Shown here one piece after another: positions 27,901 to 56,972 of a DNA stretch of 64,000 nt (the first letter of the stretch is position 1; every line of letters starts with the position of its first letter). The DNA is from Nemopilema nomurai. Its lineage: Eukaryota > Cnidaria > Scyphozoa > Rhizostomeae > Rhizostomatidae. The notes below the pieces were generated by a model that saw only the letters and a program-made list of their open reading frames with translations, was not told the DNA's origin and made no database searches. The position numbers were made by a program, and so were the translations under genes. Location: contig ML133486.1 in the NCBI GenBank assembly GCA_003864495.1, forward strand, positions 892,059-956,058, given 5' to 3'.

Positions 27901-30900
27901 GACGCAACTCTCAACATGCTCATCATTCATATATATTTGACTAAACAGTTGGTTCGTACAACATTAGTATGCTAAGCAGGGGCTGCCTTGTCGCCAGAGC
28001 AGAGCAACTCTTTCTCAACAGATTCTTGTCTCACCAGAGGAACAGAGAATAGCTAAACCCCACGTGCTATAAAAATTCTGTTGATCGTAACTAGGGAGAA
28101 AATTAGCATTAAGTCAAGAATTCGCGTCTGTAAATTCCATAGAGATGAAGATGAATATGTGAGAAAACTGTCTCAATGAAAGGGCTACACGAAAGGTCTC
28201 AATGTAGGTGTCATTGAAAACGCTGTACTGTTTATACCTATCTTTCCAATCTCTAGCTACGTTATGTCCTTGCTTCTTCAACCAGCCCTGAAAAACACAA
28301 AATGTAACGTCATAAGATACAATTCATGGCAATTATGCAATACAGTACAGCTTCGGCAAAAGTGATCATTAAATGTGACACCCCTCTCCTTTAAAGACAA
28401 AATATGACATATCAGCTGTGGAAACAAATGGTCAGGTTTCTGTCGCGGAAAACGTGAACAGAAGATTCGAAAAGCTTGACTTTTTCACCAAAAGTAAGAT
28501 GACAGAATAAAATACAGCTAATCACTGGAGTGTGAATCAACAGATCTGTATCCAGAGGCCTTACAGTTTGCAGACAAATATCATAAACTATTAATTCTGA
28601 TCCACCAAGGAGCATTTCAAAGGATTTGGTTGCTTAAAATAAAAGCAAAAAAATATCAAAAGTAACAAGAAACCTCTTTATCAGGGTCTGACATTTCACC
28701 ACCAATTGTCTCATCACTACAAACTCCAGGATTCTAGAAACCAAAAAACACTAATTCTATAAGTTTCCATTTATTTTTCTAACTTCTCATCAAGCATAAA
28801 CTTATTATTTACCACAATCAGTGATCAACTGCTTTACAGTATATAACACTAGCAATATAAAACTTTTTAAACTTAAAAATGAAAAAACAGAAGTAAATTA
28901 TTTCACAAGAAGAGCCAAGAAAAAAGGCAAATGGAGTTAATCAAACACTTAAGGCTGTCAAGGCCAATCAGATTTACTACAGCAAACATTTGACGCAAAG
29001 TCAAAGCGAAAAGCTACAAAAAATTATTTCAGTATAATTTTCAATTGTTATTTTGCTATATTCATTACTTATTTATCACCATTCATACAAGGTTAAGGGT
29101 GGCTGAAAGATATAACCATCTACTGATGCCAAAATTGAAGGCCTACACAAAAGCTATTTTATATGTAAAATAATTTGAAGCACACATTTGAAAAGCAATG
29201 GTTACCTTACTGCTAAGCATAATTGCTTGCATAAGAGTGTTTGCCCACAGACCAACCTCATCTGTAAAATAATAAAACAGGTTAAAGAAGAATACAAATG
29301 ACAGACCTTTTATTATTATGGTGAAATTCTGGCAGACATCACCTACTTTAAGCTTTCTTAAGTTTCCGGAAAAGTCTTGATATTTTCTTGATATAGTAAA
29401 GTCAAAGTTTAAAAGTAAAAAAAAATAAAGCATGAAAAGTGTATAAAAAGTTAAACTGTTCATTTCCAATTTAAACTAGCGACAAATTGAAAAACCTTTA
29501 AGACTCAAAACTTGAGATACCATGCTTATGAAAGATATAGGTTTAAACATTTAGTACAAATGATATTCAGAAATACTCACTGTGGTCATCAGATGTAAAA
29601 ATAAATGTTCTGTTTGGAGTTTCCAATAACAGTTGCTGTCTTTTATCTTTCCCATCCTAGAAGGCAAGCAAACACAACATGTTGATTAAAATTAAAAATC
29701 TTGCAGGAAGCAGTGTAACAGTTGTGCCTAATTTGTTATATTATATACTATACACATTGTTATATTTCACTATTGTCAGCAAGCTACCTGGAAAATCTAA
29801 AAATTAAAAAAACACTGGGAAAAACTAAGAAAATAAGCATCGTTATCCAGTTCCTGCTTCACTGTGAAATGTTTTAACTAAAGGTTCTACACTGGTCTAC
29901 GTTCATTTACAAAAATGAACTGATAATCAAATTTTCTAACCATTAAAAATTTCTGACATACCCCTGATGTTATATTTACACTCTTCATGCGATTGAGAGG
30001 AACTATTTGCAAACACTCTGACCGAGAGTCCTACAATGATTGAAGATGATAATATAAAGCATGCAGTCAGGAGTTGCAATTAAAAAACTGTCTTGCTCGT
30101 CATCCCTGAGGATTGTTGCCTAAATAGTAGAGGCATTATAAAACAAAATAGAAACAAATTTCTCAAAATATACATCAATCCAAAGAAGTGGATTGAAAAA
30201 CTTCATTTTGACCTTTATAGCCATGGCGATGGTGAAATATACTGGGCAATGGAGTTTTGGCTCACTAAAAAACATTTAAAAATCCTGCAGTTGCTTCAAT
30301 TAAAAAGTAATAGCTTGATTTTTGCATATTAAATCCATGAATACTTTTATTGCAATAGTTTACATATTCAATTGTCCTCAAGTTGCTTGGAGAAAAAACA
30401 AACCTTGTCATTTGCTTTATAATATCGAAGATCCTTTCCATCAAAGACAACCCATCGCTTTCTGAATCCTTTTTGATTGTTCTGCCTAGAATCATGATTT
30501 GCAACATTTTGTGGAGACTAAACATAATTGCTATAGGATACAATGGGCTATACAGTAAGAAGGCTTGTAGAGGAACCTAAAGCACCGAAGCCTCGATTTA
30601 CCCTAAGTTTTCATCGCCAACAAATAGGCATATATACATACCCTCCTCGCTTTTCCAGAAAACCAGACCTGCCTGAAGTAACCTAAATGAAGCAGAAGCA
30701 TTTTATTAATTGAAGGGCACTGACCAGGAAGCTACAACTTCGCTCTTTTGCTATTAATGTTCATAATGCTAGATTGGAAAAAAGTTGGGGCTTGGACTCT
30801 AGAATATTGTCTTTGCAGTTGCATCCAATTTAAGTTTAAACAAGAGAAATAAATGGTCACTGCAAGACTTTGTCTTTGTGGTTTGAGTTGTCACCAAATT

Positions 30901-33464
30901 CTAGCATTCAATCTGTTAAATCTGAATCAAGTATAACTTCAGGATCTTACAAGTCTGCTAGCTCTTCTGTCTGCAGCTGTGATCTACAAGAAAACAAATG
31001 TTTTCAAATAAACTTGTCTGCCCTTTGGCAATGTGGTTAGAAAAATTCTGAAATCGAAAAGATCATTCTCAACATTCAAAGTTGTTCTTTGAAGTTTACA
31101 TCCCCTAGAACAATTGCATGGAATCTGACCACTCACAAATATTATACAAAATTTTGGCAACTAATAACCATAAAACTAAAGGACCTTAAGCATTAAACAT
31201 GTCAAAACTAATCAGAAAAGTGGAATGAAGGAAGAGTATAAAGAATTTCATTGGCATAGATAAAAATAAATGTTCTTAATGAAAACTGAAATCAAAGCAA
31301 ATATTAGTTAGTCAAAATTGCTTTTCCATCCAAGCAGCTACATTTATACCGCCGAAGGCAGATCAGCCACCTGTATATAAAAGGGCTTCATAAAAGGGAG
31401 GTAGCTATATATTTCGAAAGGTGTCTTTGAAACAAACTTATATGTTGGAAAAGGTATCATACTGTTACAGGTTTCACAGGTTCATCTTGAGTGCACCTAA
31501 AATCAAAGCAAGAATGTAATAACATTTTGACAATCTGTGCTGGCAAACTATGCTAAGCTGAAACTTGATTACTTGCTTGCAATGTAAAGGCAGCTTTCTA
31601 TACCAATATTAGATTTACATTGTAAATTCTTAAATTAAAATTAAATTTAGGTTGATATTATGGGTATTAATCTTTCTTGAGCAGTTATCTGACAAGGGTT
31701 GTCAATAATTTCTTAAAAGCTGGGTGGTGATAGCATGGAGCCTAAATTCGGTTGAAAAAATGGTTTTGGTTCAACAGTTATCACAAATTGTTCATCAGCA
31801 CTTCAATTTTTTGCACAAAACAGTACCTTGCATTAATAGAATCTATAGACTGTTCTACATAACCCACCTGGCATTGCTTGAATCTATGGCAGATGCAGGA
31901 GTTCCCTAATGGAAATGAACAAATATTTTTAAGAGGAAAACATGTAAGCCATTTAAGTAATATTAATGTTATATTGTTAAAGTTGCATTACAACAATATA
32001 TAAGAAATTTAAAACTGCATGATCAACAGTAATCTCTGGAAGATATACAAGTTACCAAATGAAAAAGACATTACATTGTTACCCATGGAGTAATAGAAAA
32101 AGAATAAAAAATGCAGCCTATGAAAGATTGTTTTAATATTTAATGTTGGCTACTGCAAACAAACTATACATCTTGACTTCATTCTGACAAATAGCTGTGT
32201 CAAATAGCTTGTAGAAAAGGTGCTGTCATAGGGCTTTTTGATGCATTTAACTAAAATGTAAGAAACAAGAAGTACCTCTTCATCGCTGTCAGAGGAACCA
32301 TCTTCATCTTTTGCATCAGAAACTAAAGAATCACAAAAACCAAGCGTGAAGACATAATAATCAAATTATCAACAGAACATTTTGCATTAAAATTAAATCT
32401 CATTTAATTTTTAGTCTGATAAGTGTATGAAATATATCTTTTAAAACAAGTGGCAACAATGTTCAAACAGAACACAGACACAATTAATCAAGAGCTTTTT
32501 ACATCAATACCAGCATAAAAAAGTTACCCTCTTTCATATCAGGTGGAACTATTTTTGGTGTTGTTGTTTGTCCACTTGGTGATAAGATTAAAGAATTCAT
32601 CTTGGTCAGGAACTCTTTGTTTTTTACTATTGAAAGTGTAGGAGGTCTAAATTGTGGGGGTAGCTCGTCTCTGAGGGGCTGCTGATTGGCAGAAGTTGTG
32701 GGTATCGTAACATCGGGACTTTCCAGCATGTCACTTTCGTTCTTTTCTTGATTAGTTTGAATATTGTTCATGACATCATGCGGTGGTTTGGTTTTTGGTG
32801 GCTGTGGAGCTGTTCTCTTTATTGCTCTTGGTACAGTAGCTATACGCCTAATTTCATTCCTTAATGGGGGGCTTGGAGCTGTTCCACGCTCTTTAAAACT
32901 CCCTGTGCTTTTGCTGTTAGATTCCTGTCCATGTCTAAATTCATCTTTGACACCCACTTGTTCATCAAGATCTAATCTTGGGGGAATCACAGGTATAGCA
33001 GGGGCTTGTGGTAGATTTCTAGGAAGGGGGGCAGGTGGTGGTTCTTTAACTGGTCTTGTCTTTGGAGGCAGAGGTGGTGTGTCCTCAATACAAGGAGGGA
33101 CATCAATTTCTCCCTCCATTTCCAAATGACCTGCCTCTTTCGAAACTTCATCTTGGACTTCTTCAATTGGAATTACATCTGCATTTTGCTTTTCTGGTGC
33201 TGACTCAGGCTCTCCATTTGCTGGCAACTTATTGCTTTCTCTCTTCTGAATCTCCAAACGCAAGCGTAAGTTACTGAGCTCAATTACCAATCGTTTCCGG
33301 TATCCTGGTTTATCCACTCCGACGAGTTGAAGAGCTGCAGCGTCAAACGTCAACAACTGTTCCACAGAATCGATACCATTTGAAGAAAATAAGCCTCCAA
33401 GCTGTTGTAGCTTCAATGATTCAAGAAAAGTTTCTAATGTTGGAATGTGTTGGTCGGAGCTCAT
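8902..33464 (-). CDS. ARAP (ARAP1/2/3 family): ARAP: ArfGAP with RhoGAP domain, ankyrin repeats and PH domains
   Basis: ARAP proteins are phosphoinositide-regulated scaffolds that inactivate Arf GTPases through a zinc-finger ArfGAP and Rho GTPases through a RhoGAP, coupling membrane traffic to actin at the plasma membrane and endosomes. About 45 coding exons on the minus strand give, in order, SAM, proline-rich region, acidic linker, PH, PH, ArfGAP, ankyrin repeats, charged linker, PH, RhoGAP, RA-like region and a last PH. This is the family's diagnostic order, but human ARAPs have two PH domains between ankyrin repeats and RhoGAP and only one is visible here. The start is the ATG at 33462-33464 (MSSDQHIP), where homology to SAM begins; the same frame stays open further upstream without similarity. 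Least certain are the linker exons at 30.9-31.9 kb, the ArfGAP-ankyrin junction near 24.1 kb, the last-PH middle near 11.8 kb and the 3' end. Confidence 0.93.
9866..11196. repeat. Minisatellite, about 35 copies of a 38/39-bp unit
   Basis: Near-perfect tandem array with core GCAGGCCTAACTTGCATAAT followed by AACAAGAACGAGAA. Two unit types differ by AAAAATG (38 bp) against ACAAATG (39 bp). Copies diverge by only one or two bases, so the array is young or homogenised. Two three-unit blocks (about 9890-9990 and 10240-10335) share the rare changes TTGTATAAT and CATAAGAAAC, showing duplication of a block within the array. It lies in a late ARAP intron. Open frames on both strands are by-products of the repeat. 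Confidence 0.97.
13678..13729. repeat. Short tandem duplication, about 25-bp unit
   Basis: The segment CTCTAAAGACGGAACATTCT occurs twice in tandem inside an ARAP intron. A third, degenerate GGGGAACATTTTTGTTCTA segment follows. Confidence 0.75.
13962..15754 (-). CDS. ARAP: ARAP Ras-association-like region
   Basis: Exons 15692-15754 (helical, AMRIMGDAMKLKDRMSE), 14849-14917 (a strand with QISVSIQGCPDP), 14480-14591 (ASEICLYIVKLKSLPP, then WSLFQEI) and 13962-14080 (ERPLHTSEAVFSLL, then RLYLLKNNYVFE) keep phase. The pattern strand, TAxEIxxxxxxK helix, WxLxE and ERPL is that of the ubiquitin-like RA domain that follows RhoGAP in ARAPs. RA domains of ARAPs bind Rap1 and related GTPases. A possible 18-nt microexon lies at 13487-13504, in phase 0. 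Confidence 0.8.
16138..18970 (-). CDS. ARAP: ARAP RhoGAP domain
   Basis: Seven exons: 18880-18970 (VFGVAIENQ, VAKCIDYVNYY), 18332-18409, 17903-18043, 17372-17477, 16782-16860, 16467-16550 and 16138-16170. All join in phase. The arginine finger is in EEGVYRKNG. Next come FVHDICGILKLYLREGLLEP, then LYQIIKELPEINAATL, then NLMTKENVNRVFAPIIL, the conserved GAP helices, and a C-terminal helix ending TYLFD. The catalytic arginine is present, so GAP activity towards a Rho GTPase is likely. The hAT MITE (17567-17773) and a GTGGC-rich minisatellite (17212-17351) lie in the introns on either side of exon 17372-17477. Confidence 0.93.
17212..17351. repeat. Degenerate minisatellite, GTGGC-rich short units
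   Basis: About ten imperfect copies of a 12-15 bp unit built on CAAGTGGCCTTT or CAAGTGGCTAAT. The array ends about 20 bp before the donor side of the RhoGAP exon at 17372-17477, so it begins almost immediately inside that ARAP intron. Confidence 0.8.
17567..17773. mobile_element. hAT-type MITE (207 bp)
   Basis: Starts CAGGGCCGCATTTACC and ends GGGAAATGCACAACTG, imperfect inverted termini beginning CAG as in hAT elements, with GC-rich GGGGCCC subterminal segments unlike the AT-rich neighbourhood. It is flanked by the exact 8-bp duplication TACCGTAC at 17559-17566 and 17774-17781, the length made by hAT transposases. There is no coding capacity. It lies in the ARAP intron between two RhoGAP exons. 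Confidence 0.88.
19427..21862 (-). CDS. ARAP: ARAP charged linker and third PH domain
   Basis: Exon 21825-21862 encodes a strongly charged helix (EEREKEEREEA). Exons 21067-21174 (GILLKRGPKN), 20736-20792 (WRERIFYLQKRSLFYQRD), 20292-20389 (IDLREMVDVQLGVNDDDPK) and 19427-19496 (FYLKGRTVSDAKSWYWAIKN) form one complete PH domain with its closing tryptophan helix. Every junction keeps phase. In human ARAPs two PH domains occupy this place. Here the next exon, in phase, is already RhoGAP, so the fourth PH seems absent. Confidence 0.87.
20968..21010. repeat. TGAA microsatellite
   Basis: About ten copies of the tetramer GAAT in an ARAP intron, just left of the third PH domain exon at 21067-21174. 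Confidence 0.95.
22399..23647 (-). CDS. ARAP: ARAP ankyrin-repeat region
   Basis: Exons 23579-23647 (LQTLQLILCGAP, like the LLxxGA turn of an ankyrin repeat), possibly a 27-nt exon near 23338-23364 (GLKIAEL), 22845-22904 (ACSSLAYELATAANQELQ) and 22399-22429 (ELLRQFNGNL). The alternation of short helices and the position after the ArfGAP match the ankyrin repeats of ARAPs, which pack against the ArfGAP. I can see two to three repeats; the consensus is weak. Confidence 0.7.
24121..25734 (-). CDS. ARAP: ARAP ArfGAP zinc-finger domain
   Basis: Exons 25674-25734, 25314-25367, 24963-25048, 24550-24638 and about 24121 (or 24156)-24218. The zinc finger has the exact ArfGAP spacing C-X2-C-X16-C-X2-C: HCADCGKR, then PVWASVNL, then CDQC. 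The catalytic arginine is present in FHRKLG. The block MDVKVWSTSLKQ, then GNQRANSFWE and REDFIFSKYKERRY complete the fold. The usual serine after the fourth cysteine (CSGIHR in most ArfGAPs) is isoleucine here (CIGFHR), and the glycine after the WAS-NL motif is leucine. The end of the last exon is uncertain: both GTATTA and GTCTTC donors are possible. Confidence 0.9.
26437..28733 (-). CDS. ARAP: ARAP second PH domain
   Basis: A 60-nt linker exon (28674-28733, acidic) is followed by PH exons 28238-28287 (GWLKKQGHNVARDWKDR), 27682-27730 (YIAIKDGKIAYYQSYE), 26928-27040 (INCLNMALSTI, then REFV) and 26437-26521. In the last, phase 2 joins to FEAKDEQSYQEWEAAF, a standard PH C-terminal helix with its tryptophan. 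All junctions keep phase. The domain sits just before the ArfGAP, as in human ARAPs. Confidence 0.88.
29206..30682 (-). CDS. ARAP: ARAP first PH domain
   Basis: Exons 30642-30682, 30404-30485, 29962-30030, 29581-29656 and 29206-29261 join in phase. They read SGFLEKRGG, then KGFRKRWVVFDGKDLRYYK, then a strand with QIVPLNRMKSVNI, then RTFIFTSDD, then the closing helix with the PH-typical tryptophan (EVGLWANTLMQAI). The basic cluster between the first two strands (K-R and F-R-K-R-W) is where phosphoinositide-binding PH domains contact phosphates; the first PH of ARAPs binds PtdIns(3,4,5)P3. The last donor may lie at 29206 or 29211. Confidence 0.88.
30951..32322 (-). CDS. ARAP: ARAP linker exons (acidic, Ser/Asp-rich)
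   Basis: Four short candidate exons bridge the proline-rich exon and the first PH domain: 32276-32322 (acidic, SSDSDEE, ending in phase 0), 31868-31905, 31469-31496 and 30951-30976. Each has an AG acceptor and a GT donor and an open frame. The first is well supported by phase continuity from exon 1. The last three do not lead in phase into the PH exon at 30642-30682, so at least one boundary is wrong or one exon is spurious or missing. Confidence 0.5.
32528..33464 (-). CDS. ARAP: ARAP exon 1: SAM domain and proline-rich region
   Basis: A single 937-nt exon, the longest coding exon in the window, ends at a GTAACT donor in phase 1. Residues about 8-65 form a SAM domain (TLETFLESLKLQQLGG near the start, then LVGVDKPGYRKRLVIEL). 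SAM domains of ARAPs bind partners such as SHIP2. Residues about 100-300 are rich in proline, with repeated PPxPP-type stretches (DTPPLPPKTRPVKEPPP, TAPQPPKTKPP) that look like SH3-binding sites. A glutamate-rich stretch precedes them. A minus-strand frame continues 86 codons upstream of the chosen ATG but shows no homology and is taken as 5' untranslated sequence. Confidence 0.92.
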
Positions 33465-36400
33465 TTTAAACCAAATATTCGTGCAAACCAAATACACGGA
33501 AGCAGTTTGAAAACTTAGAATGACGTATATCCTTGAATGCAAAACTTGCAACCAGTCATATAACCGAATAATTCCATTGACATCTAATAGACTGCTTGCA
33601 AGAACAAGTCCATTTAGCAATAAAAGTAATGCCTGGTACGGAAATAAACATGCACCAAGACTTTTAGATTGGACTACCACGGTAGCATCGTTGTCCCTCG
33701 GCCTAAACAATAATATCCTCAATTAAACTTCTCTAGAATTGTTCATCATATGATACGAGCTGTGCAGGACATGCTACAGATAGATCTGAGTTTCACTCTT
33801 TTCCATGCCGGCATATTTTGAAATACCTGACGTTTTCCAATGCATTTAAACAGGACAAAATACGTACTGCCACTTCGAAGAATTTCTCGCACCCGGCCTG
33901 TTTCCTCATAGTGCGCATGACAGAACTTCAACCATGTCACTGAATCAAAAGATTGCAGTTTCTTCCGCTTTTTAATGTCACAATTCTCAAGTATCATAGA
34001 GTCTTTGGCGTTTTATGACCTTACATGGACATCACATCAAGTTTCTGATAAAATGAAAGTATAGCCCGCAAATTTTAAATTTTGAGTTACTAAATTCTTG
34101 CATCAGAAACTGTTCTCTCTGACTGGGGGTACTGTAGAACAGTCAAGATAGATGGGCGTGGTCCGTTACATACACAAAAAATATCCACCCTTTCGTACTC
34201 TCGAGCAGTTTCTTGAAAAGTTTCAGCTTCTGTTATTAATTAACGTGTACAACATAGAATGTACGATCGGCCTACTTCACTAAGATCGGCAAGTTTGCAG
34301 TAGCGCCTCTAAATTCTTTCCAAAAATGCTCTGGTAAAATACGTTGAAATAATCCTAATTTAAGAAAGCTTTGTGTCTGATAAAGCACTGTACTTTTACC
34401 AACAAGAAAAACAAGAAACCGATTCAAAAGAAATAACTTGATAAAGAAAGAAAACACGAACTGGCGTTAATGAAAGGAGATACTCTTTGCAAAAGAAACC
34501 TCCGTGGTGATCATTTCTATGGTGGTGATCAAGGATCTTCACGAAATCGTCACATGACCGTAAACAGACTTCCTCATCCACTTCAAGTTTATGTGCTGTT
34601 TTCACCGATTCGTTTTATTAAAGTTCTGGACAAATAGACGGCTTTGTCACGAAACAAAAGTTGTTTTAAGGCCCAAAACTTCATGCCTGAGACACAAGGA
34701 ATCAGTGAGAAAGCTAATGTTGTTCTAGCTGCCAAATCTCGCCCAAAAAATGTGAGCCGACGAATTAAAAGTAAAGCCAAAAAATACTGATAGGATGCCT
34801 AAAATTATCAGATATGGCCAAATGAATCTTGCTAAGTTACTAACCTACCGTGCCAGCAAACATCCCTGTCCTAACCTTTCCTGGCCTATCTTCAATCCGA
34901 TATCCCTGGAAAGACAAAATGTATCGGTCTATTTTCCTTCTCTACATTGTTCAGAGTCACTCAGCTCTAGTAATCGTGTGTAGCCAAGCCATCCAAAGTC
35001 CGTTAAATCAAAAGGAAGTGCTGAAGAACCTGAGTTATGTTGCTGCAGAAACACGGCACTTAACCAGATCCTTATTGTAAGCTTTCGGTACAAAATGGAT
35101 CATCTTGCATTCTTTTAATAAAAGAATAATCTTATAGATCCAAAAGCGCCCATTTCGGTACATGAGAAAACATGGCTTATACAACGTCCCCTGAATTTGA
35201 GTACCGCTTTATGGCATCAGGGAAGTGTTCTCTTTGGACACGATCAAAGCGCGTCATTTTTATCTATGAACGACTTTCGTGTGTGAATATGATAACGAAG
35301 GTAATACGAAAGAACGCCTCTTTTCAGTTTGAAAATACAGATTACTTTGGGAGAAGACTTACTTGATCTTCTAGTTAGGCCAGGCCCTGGCAGACAACCA
35401 ATACAAATATTTAGTCTCAGTCTCTCAATATTATTTTCTTCTTTTCAAGGTTACAAGCAGCCCTTCAGAAGAATTTGTTCTCTGCAAACTATTTCATGTT
35501 CACTTGTTAGAAATGGCCCAATTAGATAGAGGTGACTCTTTGATCCTCATTTTCTGTTCAAAATTCAAACTCTACTGGACTATGGTCACAATTAGAAGCT
35601 TTTACGATTCCAAGACACTGTACCAAGTCACATACATTGTACGAACAAGGGAACTGCTTTCAATCATTCCCTTCTTCAGGCTCCAATATTTTTGTAAACA
35701 CAGCGATTATTTTGTAGACCTAAGTACCTGATTAAATTCGGATGAAGAAGTCGGAAAATCAAATAATTGTATTGCATAAAATTTTAAAACGCTTTAAATT
35801 AGTACCGAGAAGGAAATGACCCTGTGATGACGTCATTTGTATTGAATTTTCTTAATGTTTGGGAACGGCTCCTTCAATGGGTTTTTGATGTAATAAATCA
35901 AGATTCGTTATAATAAGATTAATATTTGATATCATTGTGATAAGATGAAAACAAAAGAAACGGAAGCAGAAAATTCAAATGATTGTCTGTCAAAACGAGA
36001 AAATATACTATCCCAATACATTTTTAGTCGTCATATAATATCACCACGACAATTATAACCAAGGGACGTGTTACACCATGCGTCTTAAAGAAGGAAAGTA
36101 AAAACATAAACCTTCTTGAAAGAGTTGCTGGCGAAAAACGTTTCAAATGACCTCTTTGCGAAGCTTTCATTACTGGACGAGAAGGCTCATAACCACCATA
36201 CCTGCTATGCAACTCAGTATGATTACAGAGGCACCATGAACGAGTCTTTCAACTGCGTTTCAAGTTTCGGGTCATCCCAAAGGTTTAACATAGCAGAGGG
36301 TCACAGACTATTAGGCGTTCTGTGCCCATGCTGCCATAGAATTTGGGACAGTTCATTTTGCCTATTATCCTAGTGCTAAATGTTCATGCACTTTCATTCA

Positions 36401-36635
36401 CCAAAATGTCTTCTGGTGTTTACGTTCCTAGTAAGACAGGGCTTATATTCATACTACTACAATTAAGGCCTATAAACCAATCGCCATCTATCTATATAGA
36501 AGGCCTTACTCAAAACTATACAAAAAGGATGCAGATATCAATATCAATACAACCTGAATAAGTTCCATATTCGTACACAAAATTAGAAGCAAACGCGGAA
36601 GAGGTTTTTGCCAGTTTCGAGATTAAAACAGATGG
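33465..36635. other. ARAP upstream region and CYFIP downstream region
   Basis: No gene is recognised. The part next to 33465 should hold the ARAP promoter and 5' untranslated sequence; a perfect TGACGTCA site lies at 35828-35835. A minus-strand frame at 33746-33997 (ATG, then WLKFCHAHYEETGRVREIL) is followed in frame by a consensus-like donor after the first 45 or so codons, but I find no in-phase partner exon. The part next to 36635 is the downstream flank of CYFIP. Confidence 0.4.
35828..35835. promoter_or_regulatory. Perfect CRE palindrome TGACGTCA
   Basis: TGACGTCA, the full CREB/ATF octamer, about 2.4 kb upstream of the ARAP start and 0.8 kb downstream of the CYFIP stop. Of the perfect copies seen in the window it is the only one outside a gene body. 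Its function is inferred from sequence only. Confidence 0.3.

Positions 36636-56972
<20,337 letters not shown>

Noticed and set aside
32764..33277. Plus-strand frames of 121 and 73 codons
   Set aside because: They are antisense shadows of the proline-rich ARAP exon.
33465..33722. Upstream extension of the ARAP open frame (86 codons)
   Set aside because: The SAM homology starts just after the ATG at 33464; the extension has no similarity and no splice support.
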